From: Desmodus rotundus | Taxonomy: Eukaryota > Chordata > Mammalia > Chiroptera > Phyllostomidae | Assembly (NCBI RefSeq): GCF_022682495.2 | Contig: NC_071399.1 | Location: 57,342,873 to 57,406,872 of the forward strand | Length of the DNA stretch: 64,000 nt | Direction: 5' to 3' | Part shown: positions 1 to 12,412 of the stretch, one piece after another | How the letters are laid out: each line of letters starts with the position of its first letter | Position numbering within the stretch: the stretch's first letter is position 1 | Notes under the pieces: generated by a model | Database searches by the model: none | Told to the model about the DNA's origin: nothing | What the model saw: the letters and a program-made list of their open reading frames with translations, nothing else | Translations under genes and position numbers: made by a program

Positions 1-915
1 ACCTTGGCCTTGGAACACAGCCATGAGAAATGGGAGATAGAAAGGAGAAAATATTATGCTCCAAAACTGAGCTAAGCAGCTCAACTGACAGTGTTACTAA
101 GAGGATGAAATTGGGGGTATACATCAACATTTAGTGTACTAAAGCTTTTATCTTCTAAACTTCATAAGGTTACTATCATTTTATTTTTAAAGGGCTTTTA
201 GTCCCACATAATAAGTAGCCAGAAATTAATATTTTTCTCTGTTTTTCAATGATTTAAATTTATGTTTAGTAAAAAGTTGGTTATTCATAACCAAAATGCT
301 GAAGTCTTATAAGCTTCTTCTTATGAAATGATTTTGTCACTGAAGTAATATAAAATCTAATGTCCAAGCCAGAAACAACTCATCTGTTATAGATGATCTG
401 TGTAAAGTTTGTTCAAGCTGGAATGACAGTCCCAAGGCAAAATCCTTAGTACTTGGAATATCCTTTTGGTTCATCAGGATTCAAGCTCTGTGAAATAAAA
501 TTCAATGTCTTTAATAGTCAACAATAAATAAATAGTTGATTTATAAAGTATTCACAGATTGCACCTTTCATTATTTAGAAGACTGAATCACAGCAAAACT
601 ATTTCATGGGAAAGACTTTGGAGATAGCCTCCAAAATATCATGCCCAACATCTACAGTTTTTTCCAAACACTACTGATTTCTTATTCAGTTCGGAGGTTT
701 TTTTAAGTCACTTGGAATCTTCCTATTTTGTGTTTTTCATCCAATTTCTCTTTTGCCACTGAGATTTCCTCTCACTAACTTATGAATTAATTAGTATGTA
801 TCTCAGAGCCCTCAGCTATACATTCATTCTTATACTGATTTGCATTTCCTTGCAAATTTAGTTTTATCTTGTATTGACTTTGAAAAGCCTTTGATGATGT
901 CAGTCAGTTTAGCTC
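1..915. other. Unassigned AT-rich DNA
   Basis: I see no gene, RNA or recognisable repeat here. The stretch ends at a 14-bp target-site duplication that marks the first L1 insertion. Confidence 0.5.
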
Positions 916-929
916 AAGACTAGGTTTTA

Positions 930-1939
930 CTGAATAGTATTCCACTGTGTAAATATACCAGTTTTTTATCCACTCATCTCCTGATGGGCACTTGGGCTAT
1001 TTCCAGCACTTGGCTATTGCACATAACACTGCTATGAACATTGGGATGCATACATCTTTTTGAATTGGTGTTTCAGGATTCTTAGGGTATATCCCAGCAG
1101 TAAGATCACTGGGTCAAAAGGCAGTTATATTTTTAATTTTTTTAGGGAATTCCATACTATTTTCCACAGTGGCTGCACCAGTCTACATTGCCACCAATGG
1201 CATGCAAGGGTTTCCTTCTCTCCACAACCTCGCCAGCACTTATTGTTTGTAGATTTGTAAATGATGGCCATTCTGACAGTTTGAGGTGATATCTCATTGT
1301 GGTTTTAATTTGCATTTCTCTGATGGGAAGTGATGTTGAGCATCTTTTTATATGTCTATGAGCCATCCATATATCCTTCTTGGAGAAGTGTCTATTCAGA
1401 TCCTTTACATTTTCTGTGACTTAATTTCTTAGCTTAATATTCTCAAATCCATCATTTCTCAAATGGCAGTAATTCATCTTTTCTTTTGGCTGAGTTTTAT
1501 TCAATTGTACATATTTACTATATATTCTTTATCCAATCATCTATAGCAGAAAGAAGGATCTCCTACCTTTTGTGACAGCATGGATGAAACTGGAGAATAT
1601 TATGCTAAGTGAAATAAGCCAGTGGTGAAAGAAAAATACCTTATGACCTCACTTATAAGAGGAATCTAATGAACAAAATAAACTAATGAGCAAAACAGAA
1701 CCAAGACGTGGAAACATAGACCAGATTGACAGCTGCCAGATGAAAGCAGGGAGTGTGGAATGGTGGAAAGAAGGGGAAGGGAGTATTCAAAGAACATGTA
1801 TGAATGACCCTTAGACATGGACAATGGTGTGGAGATGAACTTTGGGAACAGGGTATGGGCTGGATAGAGGAGGGTAAAGGGGGAAAGATTGGGACAACTG
1901 TAACAAAAATGAATAAGAATAAAAATAAAAGAAATAAAA
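930..1939 (+). mobile_element. L1 3' fragment with 5' inversion (twin priming)
   Basis: The insertion is flanked by a perfect 14-bp duplication, AAGACTAGGTTTTA, at 916-929 and 1940-1953. From 930 to about 1420 the DNA is antisense L1 ORF2 C-terminal sequence (it reads as ORF2 on the minus strand). From about 1548 to 1939 it is sense L1: the last ORF2 codons, the purine-rich 3' UTR and an A-rich tail. The outer edge of the inverted part and the start of the sense part are almost adjacent in L1 order, as expected when two primers start on one L1 RNA. Between them, about 1430-1545, lies a further antisense L1 stretch that looks like an older subfamily, possibly a template switch. No functional protein is encoded. 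Confidence 0.88.
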
Positions 1940-2129
1940 AAGACTAGGTTTTAAATTGGTTCTTTATTGTTTTAAGTAATGGATTTGGGGCTTTCTGACA
2001 GAACAATAGGGAAGGAGGGCAGTTCAGAGAAAGGATTAAAGACAGAGGTGGGAGGGGGGATGAGGGAGCAAAGAATGAGGTAAAAGCTAAGATAAAGATA
2101 TTTAGTTTCTAGTTATAGAAAATCTTCTA

Positions 2130-2992
2130 CCTCCTTGGTTAGGTTTATTCCCAGGTACTTTTTCTTGTTGCTATATCAAATGGGATTTTTTTCCTGATTT
2201 CTGTTTCTGATATGTCATTGTTGGTGTACAAAAATGCCTTTGATTTCTGAATATTGACTTTGTATCCCACTGTTTTGCCAAATTCACTTATTAGGTTGAC
2301 TAGTTTTTTGGTGGAGAAAAGGGAACCCTAGTGCACTGTTGGTAGGAACGCAGACTGGTGCAGCCACTGTGGAAAACAGTATGGAATTTCCTCAGAAAAC
2401 TAAAAAAGGAACTGCCTTTTGACCCGGCAATTCCACTGCTGGGGTTATACCCTAAGAACCCTGAAACACCAATTCATAAGAACTTATGTACCCCAATGTT
2501 TGTAGCAGCACAATTTACAATAGTCAAGTTCTGGAAGCAACCTAAGTGCCCATCAGTAAATGAATGGATCAAAAACAGTGTTACATGTACACAATGGAAT
2601 ACTACACAGCAGAGAGAAAGAAGGAGCTCCTACCCTTTGCAACAGCATGGATGGAACTGGAGAGTATTATGCTAAGTAAAAGCCAGGCGGTGAGGGACAA
2701 ATACCATATGATCTCACCTTTAACTGGAACATAATCAACAAAAGAAAAAAGCAAATAAAATATAACCAGAGACATTGAAATTAAGAACAATCTGACAGTA
2801 ACCAGAGGGGAGGTGGGAGGGGATAAAGGGAGGAAAGGGGAGAAGGGTTTTCAGGAACAACTATATAGGATTCATGGACAAAACCAAGGTGGGGTGGAAT
2901 CAGGGGAAGGAGGTGGGTATGGTTTGGTGGGAGGGAGTGGGGGGCGGGTAAATGCAGACAACTGTACTTGAACAACAATAAAACAATCAAAA
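2130..2992 (+). mobile_element. L1 3' fragment with 5' inversion
   Basis: An 11-bp duplication, AAAATCTTCTA, flanks the element at 2119-2129 and 2993-3003. Bases 2130 to about 2316 are antisense L1 reverse-transcriptase-region sequence. Bases from about 2311 onward are sense ORF2 C-terminus ([16 protein letters not shown] can be read), 3' UTR and an ACAACAATAAAA tail. The junction at 2311-2316 shares GTGGAG with both sides, a microhomology typical of twin priming. By comparison with the full-length L1 at 44.6-51.25 kb, about 1.1 kb of ORF2 is missing between the inverted and sense parts. The sense frame is open for about 105 codons but is only a remnant. Confidence 0.9.
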
Positions 2993-3003
2993 AAAATCTT
3001 CTA

Positions 3004-4009
3004 GATGTAGATGATCTAAGAGATAGTCTTATGTTTTTTACTAAATTTTCTTCAGTTTGTCAAAGGAATAGCTAAAGGCAGTAAATTTTGGATCTGGATT
3101 TTATGGAAGTGTCTTACACAAATAGAAAAATTCAATGGGTTTGTTTGTTTATTTGTTTGTTGTTCTGTACAAGAGTTTCAAAGGTTCTTGGGGGGACAGT
3201 TATTTAATGCTATTTATCAAGGTGTTGAACAGTTTCATATACATTTAAACATTTTTCCCCCAGAAATTTCTGAAAGGAAAAAAATAGTTATTTACAGTTT
3301 GAATACTTCTATTCAAATGTTTTTAGGAAGAAAAATGTCTTGTTGATGAATACAGTGGAATAGTAAAGTTACATTAAAATAGGAAGTAAACTGTGGATGT
3401 AAATGATTTCAGTTCTCAGTGGTAATGTCCAGTGGACAGTTAAACATATAAATGTATTTTTATAATATAAAAGCAAATTTTATATTTTATAAGCAAATAC
3501 ATTTTTTATAAGATATAAGACATAAAAGATGACTTTAGGTAATTTAAGGAAAATATTTTAGGTAGGTTTACTCTGTTTTGTAACTCATCAGATAATGCTA
3601 TATTTATAGAATTTGTAATTCAAAATGTGACATATAAATGTTTATCATGGTAAATTTTGGTGTACTGACTGTGCATAAAGATACTTGTAAAATATATTAA
3701 CCTTCTGTGTTATTTTGCAAAACAGTTGGCAAAACATAAAGTTAAGCGTGGTGTGAACAAAGGTAATAGAGAGATAAAAAGTAAGGTCCTGTTCAATGAC
3801 AGTGTTATAACAATCTCTAGGAGAATGCCTCTTTCTGCTGCTGATGGACTTTAAAAGCATGGCTGATTGCACGAATTTCTAAAAGCTGGAGGCTATACAA
3901 ATCTGCATGAACTGAAGGAAGCCATGCTCTATATATTTAGTTACCCAATGAAATAAGAATTTTGATATTACTAGAGACAAAAGGCACATTTGTAACATAT
4001 TTTACACTT
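3004..4009. other. Unassigned AT-rich DNA
   Basis: No gene or clear repeat is seen. There is a short T/G-rich run near 3139-3165, and AT-rich stretches dominate. Confidence 0.45.
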
Positions 4010-4115
4010 TCTAACACTGTGCTCGGTTTCAATGTCTGTAAAATGTAGATAACATAACATCTATCCCAGACGATCTTTGTACTGCAGGCATTTAGAATAA
4101 TGTCTGCCATTTGTA
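4010..4115 (+). repeat. MIR SINE fragment (ancient)
   Basis: The order of a 'GTTTCAATGTCTGTAAAATG' block, a GATAACATAACATC block and a downstream 'AGAATAATGTCTGCC' block matches the second half of a MIR, an old mammal-wide tRNA-derived SINE. It is strongly diverged and has no visible duplication. The call is by eye. Confidence 0.5.
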
Positions 4116-4149
4116 GTTTCTTAACTTTTGCTGTTTTCTAAATTAAAAG

Positions 4150-4457
4150 GTTTTGAAATTGATGCCAGCAGCTTTTATTTTGATATCATCCCATTCATTT
4201 ATTTTTTACTTTTACTTCCCTTGCCTTTGGGGTCAAATTTATACAATCTCTAAGACCAAGGTCCTAAGTTTTAGTACTTATGTTTTCCTATGATAATTTA
4301 TTGTTTTAGGTCTTATATTTAGGTGTCTGATCCATTTTGAGTTTACTTTTGTATATGGAGACAAAAAGTAGTTGTTTTATAATTTTGTATGTGGCTTTCC
4401 AAACACCTATACGATCTTATTAACCAGTGTCACTCCAATAAATTTAGTTAAAAAATA
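4150..4457 (+). mobile_element. Old L1 fragment, probably 5'-inverted
   Basis: Bases about 4190-4415 read as antisense L1 ORF2 of an older type (CCCTTGCCTTTGGGGTC, then the CATTTTGAGTTTACTTTTGTAT block). From about 4410 the DNA switches to a sense L1 3' end (CTTATTAACCAGTGTCACTCC followed by AATAAATTTA). The same 3' end recurs near 42.55 and 43.4 kb. Antisense followed directly by a sense 3' end suggests 5' inversion. I could not find a duplication, so two separate fragments are possible. Confidence 0.6.
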
Positions 4458-5446
4458 AACTGGTCCTAGTATATTTTTATATTATGATAACTTTGTTTCC
4501 CATGGAACTTCTTAAGGAAGAGAGTCAAAATTCTCCTTTACAAGTTCATTGACTGCATTTGTTACTCCTGGCTAACCTTGGAAATGTTTTCATGGTTGAC
4601 ATTCATTCACATTATTTTAAACTCTAATAATATTTGATATAAACCAAAAGGAAAACCAGATTCAATGGTGTTCGTCACTGGTTACTGCCTTGTTCTAACC
4701 TCTGAGTGTGAGGCCCTGTGCTGTGTCCTGTGGTCTCTTGTTCTACAACCCCCTTTTTCAAGGGAGCTCAGAAACAGCAAGAGAAGCTTGATCAAGTGTC
4801 ATTTTCCTAGCAGTATCATCAGTTGTTACTATGTGCTCTTTACTCAGTCAGCACCCCCACACATCTCCTGTCAATTTATTTTATTAGTAGTATTTGTAGT
4901 ATTACCATCAGCATCATTTTTAAAATTGCTAGATGTAAATGGCATTCTGCTCTGAAAATTTTACTTGTCCTTGCTTCAGGGATTGCTTGGTGCAAAATTC
5001 TGACATTTCTAGCCAGCAGCTTAGATGCATACCTATCAATGTATTTGAAAAATACTAAATGACATTCTTTGCCAAAAATATCTTATCTACCATTCTTAGG
5101 TATCTAAAATGCTGTTTAACAGAAATAATAAGGCATAATGGAATGTACTGTGGACCTGATGTTGGAAAACCTCAGGCTATGCTCATCTCCACAACCCAAA
5201 TGTTGTCATCTAGGGCAGTGGAAAGTCATCTGAGACATTCTCTTGCCTTAAAGTTGACACAACCCTGACATTTTGATGCTGAGATGTAGAAAGAGGGAGA
5301 AATCTTTTTGGAAAGTGGGACACATGAGAAGATTATTTTCCAAAGGAGAAGGACCAAGTAGAAATCTTTAAGAAGTGAGAACTTCCTAAACAGGACCATT
5401 TAATCATAATTAAAATACTAAAGTTAAAGATAAAGAAAAGTCTTGT
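4458..5446. other. Unassigned DNA
   Basis: No gene is supported. Short open frames around 4665-5062 have no recognisable domain and no exon-like context. A diverged MIR near 5140-5260 is possible but too weak to call. Confidence 0.4.
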
Positions 5447-5832
5447 CTTTTTTATTGTTGTTCAATTACAGTTGTCCCCATTTCCCCCATTACTCTCCCC
5501 TGCCCTACCCACTGCCCACCTCCCACATTCAATGCTCCCCTGACTATTGTCTTTGTTCATGGGTCCTTTGTACACTTTCTTTGACTTAACCTTTCCCCCT
5601 TGAATCTTAAAAGCAGCAACAGAAAAGCAGATAGGAATTCCCATAAGACTGTCTGCTGATTTTTCAAAAGAAACTTTGCAGGCAAGAAGGGACTGGCAAG
5701 AATTGTTCAGAGTGATGAAAAGCAAGGACCTACAACCTAGATTACTTTATCCAGCAAAGTTATCATTTAGAATGGAAGGGCAGATGAAATGCTTCCCAGA
5801 CAAGATAGAACTAAAGTTTATCATCACCAATA
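5447..5832 (-). mobile_element. HAL1 (half-L1) fragment with 5' inversion
   Basis: Read on the minus strand, 5447 to about 5597 is the 3' UTR and A-tail of a HAL1. It resembles the tail of the complete HAL1 at 37.08 kb, including the 'GTTCATGGGTCC' and CTTTCTTTGACTT blocks. Bases about 5598-5832 are the ORF1 C-terminal domain in the opposite orientation (SADFSKETLQARR and LLYPAKLSFRMEGQ can be read on the + strand). This is a 5'-inverted copy with the intervening ORF1/3' UTR part lost. I saw no clear target-site duplication. Confidence 0.72.
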
Positions 5833-7859
5833 TATCATTTAATATCATTTAAGTGTATACATTTAATCTATGTTATAGTTAATTTATATTCACTATGCAA
5901 AATCTTCTTTAATTATAAGATGAGTTTAAAATACTTTATTTATTTTAATTAATGTTTAAATTTTAATTGTGTCCATTTTTACTTTTCTTTTCATATTTTA
6001 ATTTTCTCACCCTGAAAAGACAATGTAGCAGGTTTACAGAAAGCATTCTTGTTGAAAATCCAGTAATTATAAATAAACAGTCAAATTGCAATGAAATAAC
6101 TGAACCTATAAAAAGGGAATTGCTGTATATGTTACTTTGCTGTTATCCACACCTCCTTTTAGGTTTGGGTACATATATTCTGTGGATATGAATTCAGAAT
6201 TATGCATATTCATAAACTATCAACTCACTATTGTTAAGTCATAATCTTAGAGTTCTGATCTTTATTGTCTGTCATGTTTATCTCTAAATCTAGAACCAGA
6301 TTTACTTACTGGTTCTTATCAGATGCAAAATGCACATCAAAATAAGTAATGTTAGATTAAGGCATAACTATCATCCTATAAGCCAGGATATCTCATTTTG
6401 AAGATCTATAGTTAATGAACTTCAAAGTATTCATTCCTTATACTTCTTATTCTTCTGCTGAATGGCATGGAGAAAGTTTTCTCTTAGACGCTAGCTATAT
6501 CTGGGCATATTTCTGACATCCAGCAAAGTTGTGTTGGCATGTCTGTAGTTAATACAACTGATACTGTGAAGCTTTGGAAAGCATTATAAAATCATAAAAA
6601 GCTGGAACTGTTAGCAAAACAGTAAATAATAAAGATCTAACAAAAATCCTGAATAGCAACTTTTTAAAACTTATTTTGAAGCAGTGTACTTGAACAAAGT
6701 GTGATAGAAAATATGTGAATGTTTTGCTAATGGAAATATTTACTCTCTGAATTTTATAATATTATTTTATGCATTTATCATATGATATATAAATTCAAAT
6801 ATTCAGTTAATATAATACATATTATTATATATAGCCATCCTAATCATGTTCATTAACCTACAGTGTATGAACTATAGGTTACTGAAGAAAAAAAAACATA
6901 ATGGTCTCAGATATGAATTTTTACATGGTCAAGAGAAATATAAAACATTTAAGCATTTTAAGATGTATTTGTTTTCTTTCTTGGGGGGTACTGTATAACA
7001 TCATATGAAAATAATATTATATTTAAATCACCAAAAATAAAGTATTAGTTCACTTTTGCACATTTTGGATATTTTGCTTTTTTATTTCTTAAGGTTTATT
7101 AGGTTCAGATTACATAATCCTTTAGTTTTGATGGAACTCTTTGAGATGTGTTTTCCTCAGTACAAGAAAATGTTTCCTTCCATTCATTGCTTAATCAGTG
7201 GTTGAGGTGCACTCTAGAATTTGTTTCATTTGATTAAGTTGTATCTTTCATTTGTGTTTGGAAGATAACTAAAGACTGTCTTTTGAAGATATTTCTGAAA
7301 ATATAGTTAAATCACTCATGACATACCATAGCAGAAGCAAATTTCAGTCCAGATTAGGGAGATAACCATCTAATTATTTGCACTTGTTCTATCTTCAGGC
7401 TGAGTTAGAGTGTTTTGGGTCCTGATATCCTTCTTGCCCATGTTTGTGAGTCTTTCAGTGCTTAGGACCAGAGAACAGCTTTTGGGAGGAAGGAGAGTCC
7501 ACGTGCATAATTCATCCAAGATGAGCAAAACCCGTCTAGCTGGGAAGTAACAGCTCTCTCTACTAAACAAGCACAAACTACTTGCCTATAATGATCTATG
7601 TGGTCTACCCAGGGGAGACCCATGTTCTGTGGTGACATATACACAGAATACGCCAGACACAGAATGTCTGGTGGAGAGAAAGAAATGCGACAAAGGCCAA
7701 GATTTTGGGCATTGCTAGGAAACATCATAATGTTAACTTTTGACAAAAGTATTAATTTATACCAGGCTAAGACAAAATCATGGAAGCTCAATTTTTCTGG
7801 ACTACCAACTAAAGCTCTACTCCTTCATTTGAGGGCAGCAATTATAAATATAAACTCCA
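5833..7859. other. Unassigned AT-rich DNA
   Basis: About 2 kb with no recognisable gene or repeat. Bases 7440-7700 are slightly richer in GC and carry a 109-codon open frame on the minus strand (7462-7791) with no known domain. I do not regard it as a gene. Confidence 0.45.
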
Positions 7860-8066
7860 GAGTAAGACTGACATAAATTGGATTTAACACATTTTATCTC
7901 TGTGATTTTGGGCAAATCAACTACTCTCTGTGCACCAGTTTTGTAATGTGTAAACAAAGAGAATAATAATCACTGTTCAATAGTGATTGATTAAATGGAT
8001 TATTACAGGTAGAATACTCAGTGTGTGGTACATTATTATTATTCAATAAATATGAGGTATCATAGG
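7860..8066 (+). repeat. MIR SINE (ancient)
   Basis: The core blocks are visible in order: TCTCTGTGATTTTGGGCAAATC, a CAGTTTTGTAATGTGTAAAC block, GAATAATAATCAC, a GATTAAATGGATTATTACA block, then ATACTCAGTGTGTGGTACAT and ATTCAATAAATAT. This is the standard MIR order, ending in its LINE2-like tail. It is diverged, consistent with insertion before the mammalian orders split. Confidence 0.8.
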
Positions 8067-10669
8067 ATGTGACTGTCACATTCTATTTTGTAAAGTTCCA
8101 AAGGAATAAACAATATTTTGTTAATCACCTCTGTCAATAAAAGGATTACCATACTTTGAAATCAATGTCAAAATGAATCATTACAAATTAAGTAAAAAAA
8201 AAATACTAGGTAATATTTCAAAGTCTTCCCTAAATGCTTTCACGGAGCAAAGAACATAGGGTAGCCAAAGAAGAATTAAGATGCAGTAAATATGCATCTA
8301 TCTATTACAAACTATAATCATGTAGCTCACATGATTGCATTTTTGATACAGTTTTTTTTGTATTATGAGTGATTTCATTGAACACCAAAAAAGGAATCTA
8401 TTATATTCCTCTTATATTTTAATAATGGGTAACTATATGTTCATTCTTCAAGCAATTAGAGACACTACTGAGTTAGACATCTTCCTACTTAAATTTGGTG
8501 GGACATCAACTTGAAAAAAAAATAGAAACTCTAAATTTATAAAAGTAAAATTCATTAACTGATTGATATATTTAGATGCATATAATGAACAACTATACCA
8601 TATCAGGTATGGTATAGATACTGGATATACAATTGGATACAAATACATATCTTTCTGTCTAGTGCCAGTACATAAATTATATTAAAACTATTTCCGAAAA
8701 ACTTAACAATATACTTACTCATCAAATTTGAAGTTAGCCAGATAGAGGAACAATTATCCAGGCTGAGATTATAAGCAATTCCATAATAAAGTCAAGAAAA
8801 GGAGTTATAAAAGTTTCTTGTAGAAGAAATAAAATGGTCTAAATAGTATATCACCAGAGAGCAGTACTATGATCATAAAAGCATATACAATAATGACAAT
8901 GAAATTAAAATTAAATGAAGACAAACTAGCAAGAATAATTGACAATATTGTAATAAATATGGAATTTCAAAACCTAAGCATCAAATTGTCTTTCTTATCA
9001 GTCAACAACTCTAATTAAAAAAAAGAAAGAAACAAACAAAAGTACCTGTATGCATGCACATAATTTAATTTTACAAAGGTACTTTGTAAATCTTGATTGA
9101 AAATCTATATATTTTCTTCTCAGAATATTCTCTGAACAAATTATTTCATATTGAGTTCATGAAACTCAGTTATTTGCTATAGAAATATTTTGGCTGCCAC
9201 AGTGTGCAAAGTATTGTCTTAATTATTTTGACCACAAATATAAAAGTATATAAAATTCTTACCAAAAGTTTGAGATTAAAAATAGTAATACATTTAATGA
9301 TTGAGTTCTTTTCATTTATAATTTTTAATTTTATGTTTGTTTAGTTTACTTATATCTTAATAAATACTGATTCTTACTAGTTCAAACAACATTTTAAAAA
9401 TATATAATGATTTCCAGTTAACATAAAAAAAACTGTATCATCCTAAGGCACATCTTTATCAATTGGTGCTTATGAGTGTTGTATAAATATAGTTTTTCTT
9501 AAATAATAAGTAAACTACACATCAAAGCTATGTGATTTGTATGGCTACATGTAATGCCAATACTGGAGGTTAAAGCAACGCTGGTATAATACTGATGTTT
9601 GTCTTCTTCATAATACTGCTAGAGATCAATACTTGTCTGATTGTCTGAAAAACACCTGTATTTATTTTCCACAGACTATGCCAATGAATGTTTGTTTATT
9701 CCACAATGGAGAAGTGTGTATTCAGTTACACACTTCTACAATTTTATAGAAAATTGTTTAGGATTTCACTATGCTCAGGCAGTCTTAAAATTCTTTTAGA
9801 TGGGGTAGGCATATGGTAGAGTGCATGTTTGTCTGAGGTAAATACAGTCATGTTGATGTAGAAAAGTTTAAAAGACATTAACAAATTAATACACACTTTC
9901 CTAAAAGACATTAACATTTTAATATACATTTTCTTTCTTGATCTTTGATACAGAATATACTTTAAAAGGTGTTTTTCTTTGTGAATGTATGTTTACAAGG
10001 TAGAATTCTAAGTTGCATGAAAGAGATATTGATTCTGACTAGTTTAAGTGTTAAGAGAATTAACCGAATGATTATTTACCAGCAATACAGGAAAATTAGG
10101 CTTAGAAAATGGAGAAGGAAAATGGTAATCTAGAAAATAATGCTGCTGTCAAAATGATACCACAAAAACAATCTTTGATACCTTCTTGCCACAGTGGAGA
10201 TAGGGTGTCTCAGCATGTGTCACTATCATTACCACCAACGTGAGCAATCATCAAAAATTGCCTTTGCTAGCACTTTAGCTACAGATGCCCCTCAAAACAG
10301 ATATGGCTGCCATTGCTGCCAATGTTGAATTGAATTTCTTTATTGTCTTCGCTTATTTTAATTAGTTCGTCAGGTTCAAAGCTAGAAATAAGCATATCTG
10401 GTTGGCAGAAACTCATACAATGGGGAATTGTCCATGCATAAGAATGGTTTTAAATTGCTTGATACTTAAACAAGTGGAAACATCTACTCCTTTTGATATT
10501 ATAGCATGCCACAACCTATACACATCATTTTTTCAGTTTGCAGTTTCAATTACAAAAGCAAACAAAATGTATTTCTAATACACGTGTTTCTAATTCTGTC
10601 CCACAATTAGACAATGATTCCTTTTTAACTATCCCTCACACAATTAGAAATTAATTCTCTCTCCAAAGA

Positions 10670-10765
10670 GGAGGAAGGAATGAAGGAGGGAAGGAAGTAG
10701 GGTTGAGGGAAGAGGTGGGGGAAATAAGGAAGGAGGGAAGGAGAAAGAGAAGAAGGGAAGATAAC
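10670..10765. repeat. Purine-rich (GGAA)-type low-complexity tract
   Basis: Nearly all bases on the + strand are purines, built from GGAAGG/GAGGAA-like units. This is low-complexity DNA that could form a triplex. Confidence 0.8.
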
Positions 10766-12013
10766 AAACCAACCAACCAAACAGTATGTAGCTATGTATC
10801 TCTTACTGCATTCAGGTCCAAGTTCAGCTCTCTAGGTAATATACTCTGCTTTCTGTCTTGTACCATAATGATATTCTGCAGCCTATAGGGGAAAAAATGT
10901 TAAGAAAAGGAAGTAGAATTTATTTAAAATACCTGAAATTTTTAAAGCAATTGTAAGCCCTTAGTTGATTGAATTTATATTGAATTAGAGTTAACTTTTA
11001 TTAACATTTTTCTCTGGACATGAGAGTATATAGAAAATCCCAGGGAATTACCTAAATTAATTTCTTTTCCTCCCTCCCTCCCTTTGCTCTGTAGAGGCAA
11101 CCTTATTTCCTGTATATTGTCAAGATCAATCATCCCAAGCAACAGTAAAACTTCCCTTACTTTCTACTGACTCAGAGGTAACAGACAACAAAAAGCTTGG
11201 GAGGCAATATTTGCATTTAAAAGGAATCATTATCTAATTGAGGGACAGAATAATATTTTTTCTCTGAAAATGACATCTTCCAAAAGTGAAAAACCCATAG
11301 TTGTAAAAGAAAGGAAGTAAAGTCTTTGTGAGGAAACCAGTGGGTATAATAGTGAGAGATGCCATTCTAATTTCCATTCATTGATTTTAGAACACATATA
11401 TCTGGTTACATAAAGGGGCTCACCACTTACTGGTATCTGGTTTGGGTGCTATACCAGTTCTTGAGATGCATAATCTCAGACTTGGAAGGAATTTTATCTT
11501 TTTGAAATCACAGCCATTTCTTCAATAAGCCATTCCTTACTTCAGTAAGGTTAATTTCTATATATTTTGCACATAATTGAAATAATACCTTCATCAGAAA
11601 TGGGTTGTATATGATGCTGTGATGGTGAATTTCCATGTAGTATTGCTGGCAGGGAAAATAAAAGGCTGTAGTAGCTCATCTTGAAGATGCTTTAATTTTT
11701 TCTCTCCTGGTATGTTGATGCTATTCTGCCACTGAGAACTGGTGTTTATTCTTTCCCTGTACTGGAATCAGTATGTCCTTAGTGACTTTATAAGCCAATA
11801 CAGTTAGCTGGATGTTCTAGAATGTTGATGTTTGGTCATAAGAAGGCTTGAAGCTTCTGCTTAGACTTCTTGGAGTGTAAGATTTTGGAACACTGAAACA
11901 ATGGACTTGGGCAATCAGCTAGCTGCTTTTTAAGGCCAAATGCCCAGAAACGGTTATAATATGAAAAGCTTAAGGCATATAGATAGAATCTGGAAGATAA
12001 ATACCACATGAAA

Positions 12014-12018
<5 letters not shown>

Positions 12019-12044
<26 letters not shown>

Positions 12045-12050
12045 GACAGA
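12019..12050. repeat. (GACA)n microsatellite
   Basis: About seven consecutive GACA units, followed by GAGACAGATAC. Confidence 0.9.
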
Positions 12051-12386
12051 TACATAGAAGCCACCTTGGAAGTGGATACTTCAACATCAACTCATCTCAG
12101 TTGTTTTCTAATGAGTTAGAAATGAACAACCTGTTTGGGGAATTTTGTTGGAATAAACAACTGGCATTATGGCAGATAAAGAAACTCACTCTAAACATAA
12201 TAACTCTTATCATAAAAGCATATTACTAGCTCTTCAGTGAAGAAAAATGTTTATTACAATGAATTTCTCACTGAATGGCTGGCTTGTCCACTCTGGTTTA
12301 TAACACCATGTCAGCTGCCTGGTTTGTTCCCTGCCCCTGACTTGATCACTGAGAAGCAGTGAGAACTAGATTGGCCCAGGTATGGT

Positions 12387-12412
12387 CTTAATTAATTAAT
12401 TAATTAATTAAT
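12387..12412. repeat. (TTAA)n microsatellite
   Basis: A run of about six TTAA units. I saw no duplication or piggyBac-like end next to it. Confidence 0.9.

Noticed and set aside
5140..5260. A MIR copy
   Set aside because: Resemblance to the MIR core is too weak without an alignment.
7462..7791. A 109-codon open frame on the minus strand
   Set aside because: No domain, no codon pattern or exon signals. A frame of this length is expected by chance in 64 kb.
12387..12412. A piggyBac insertion at (TTAA)n
   Set aside because: No terminal repeats and no insert; it is a simple repeat.
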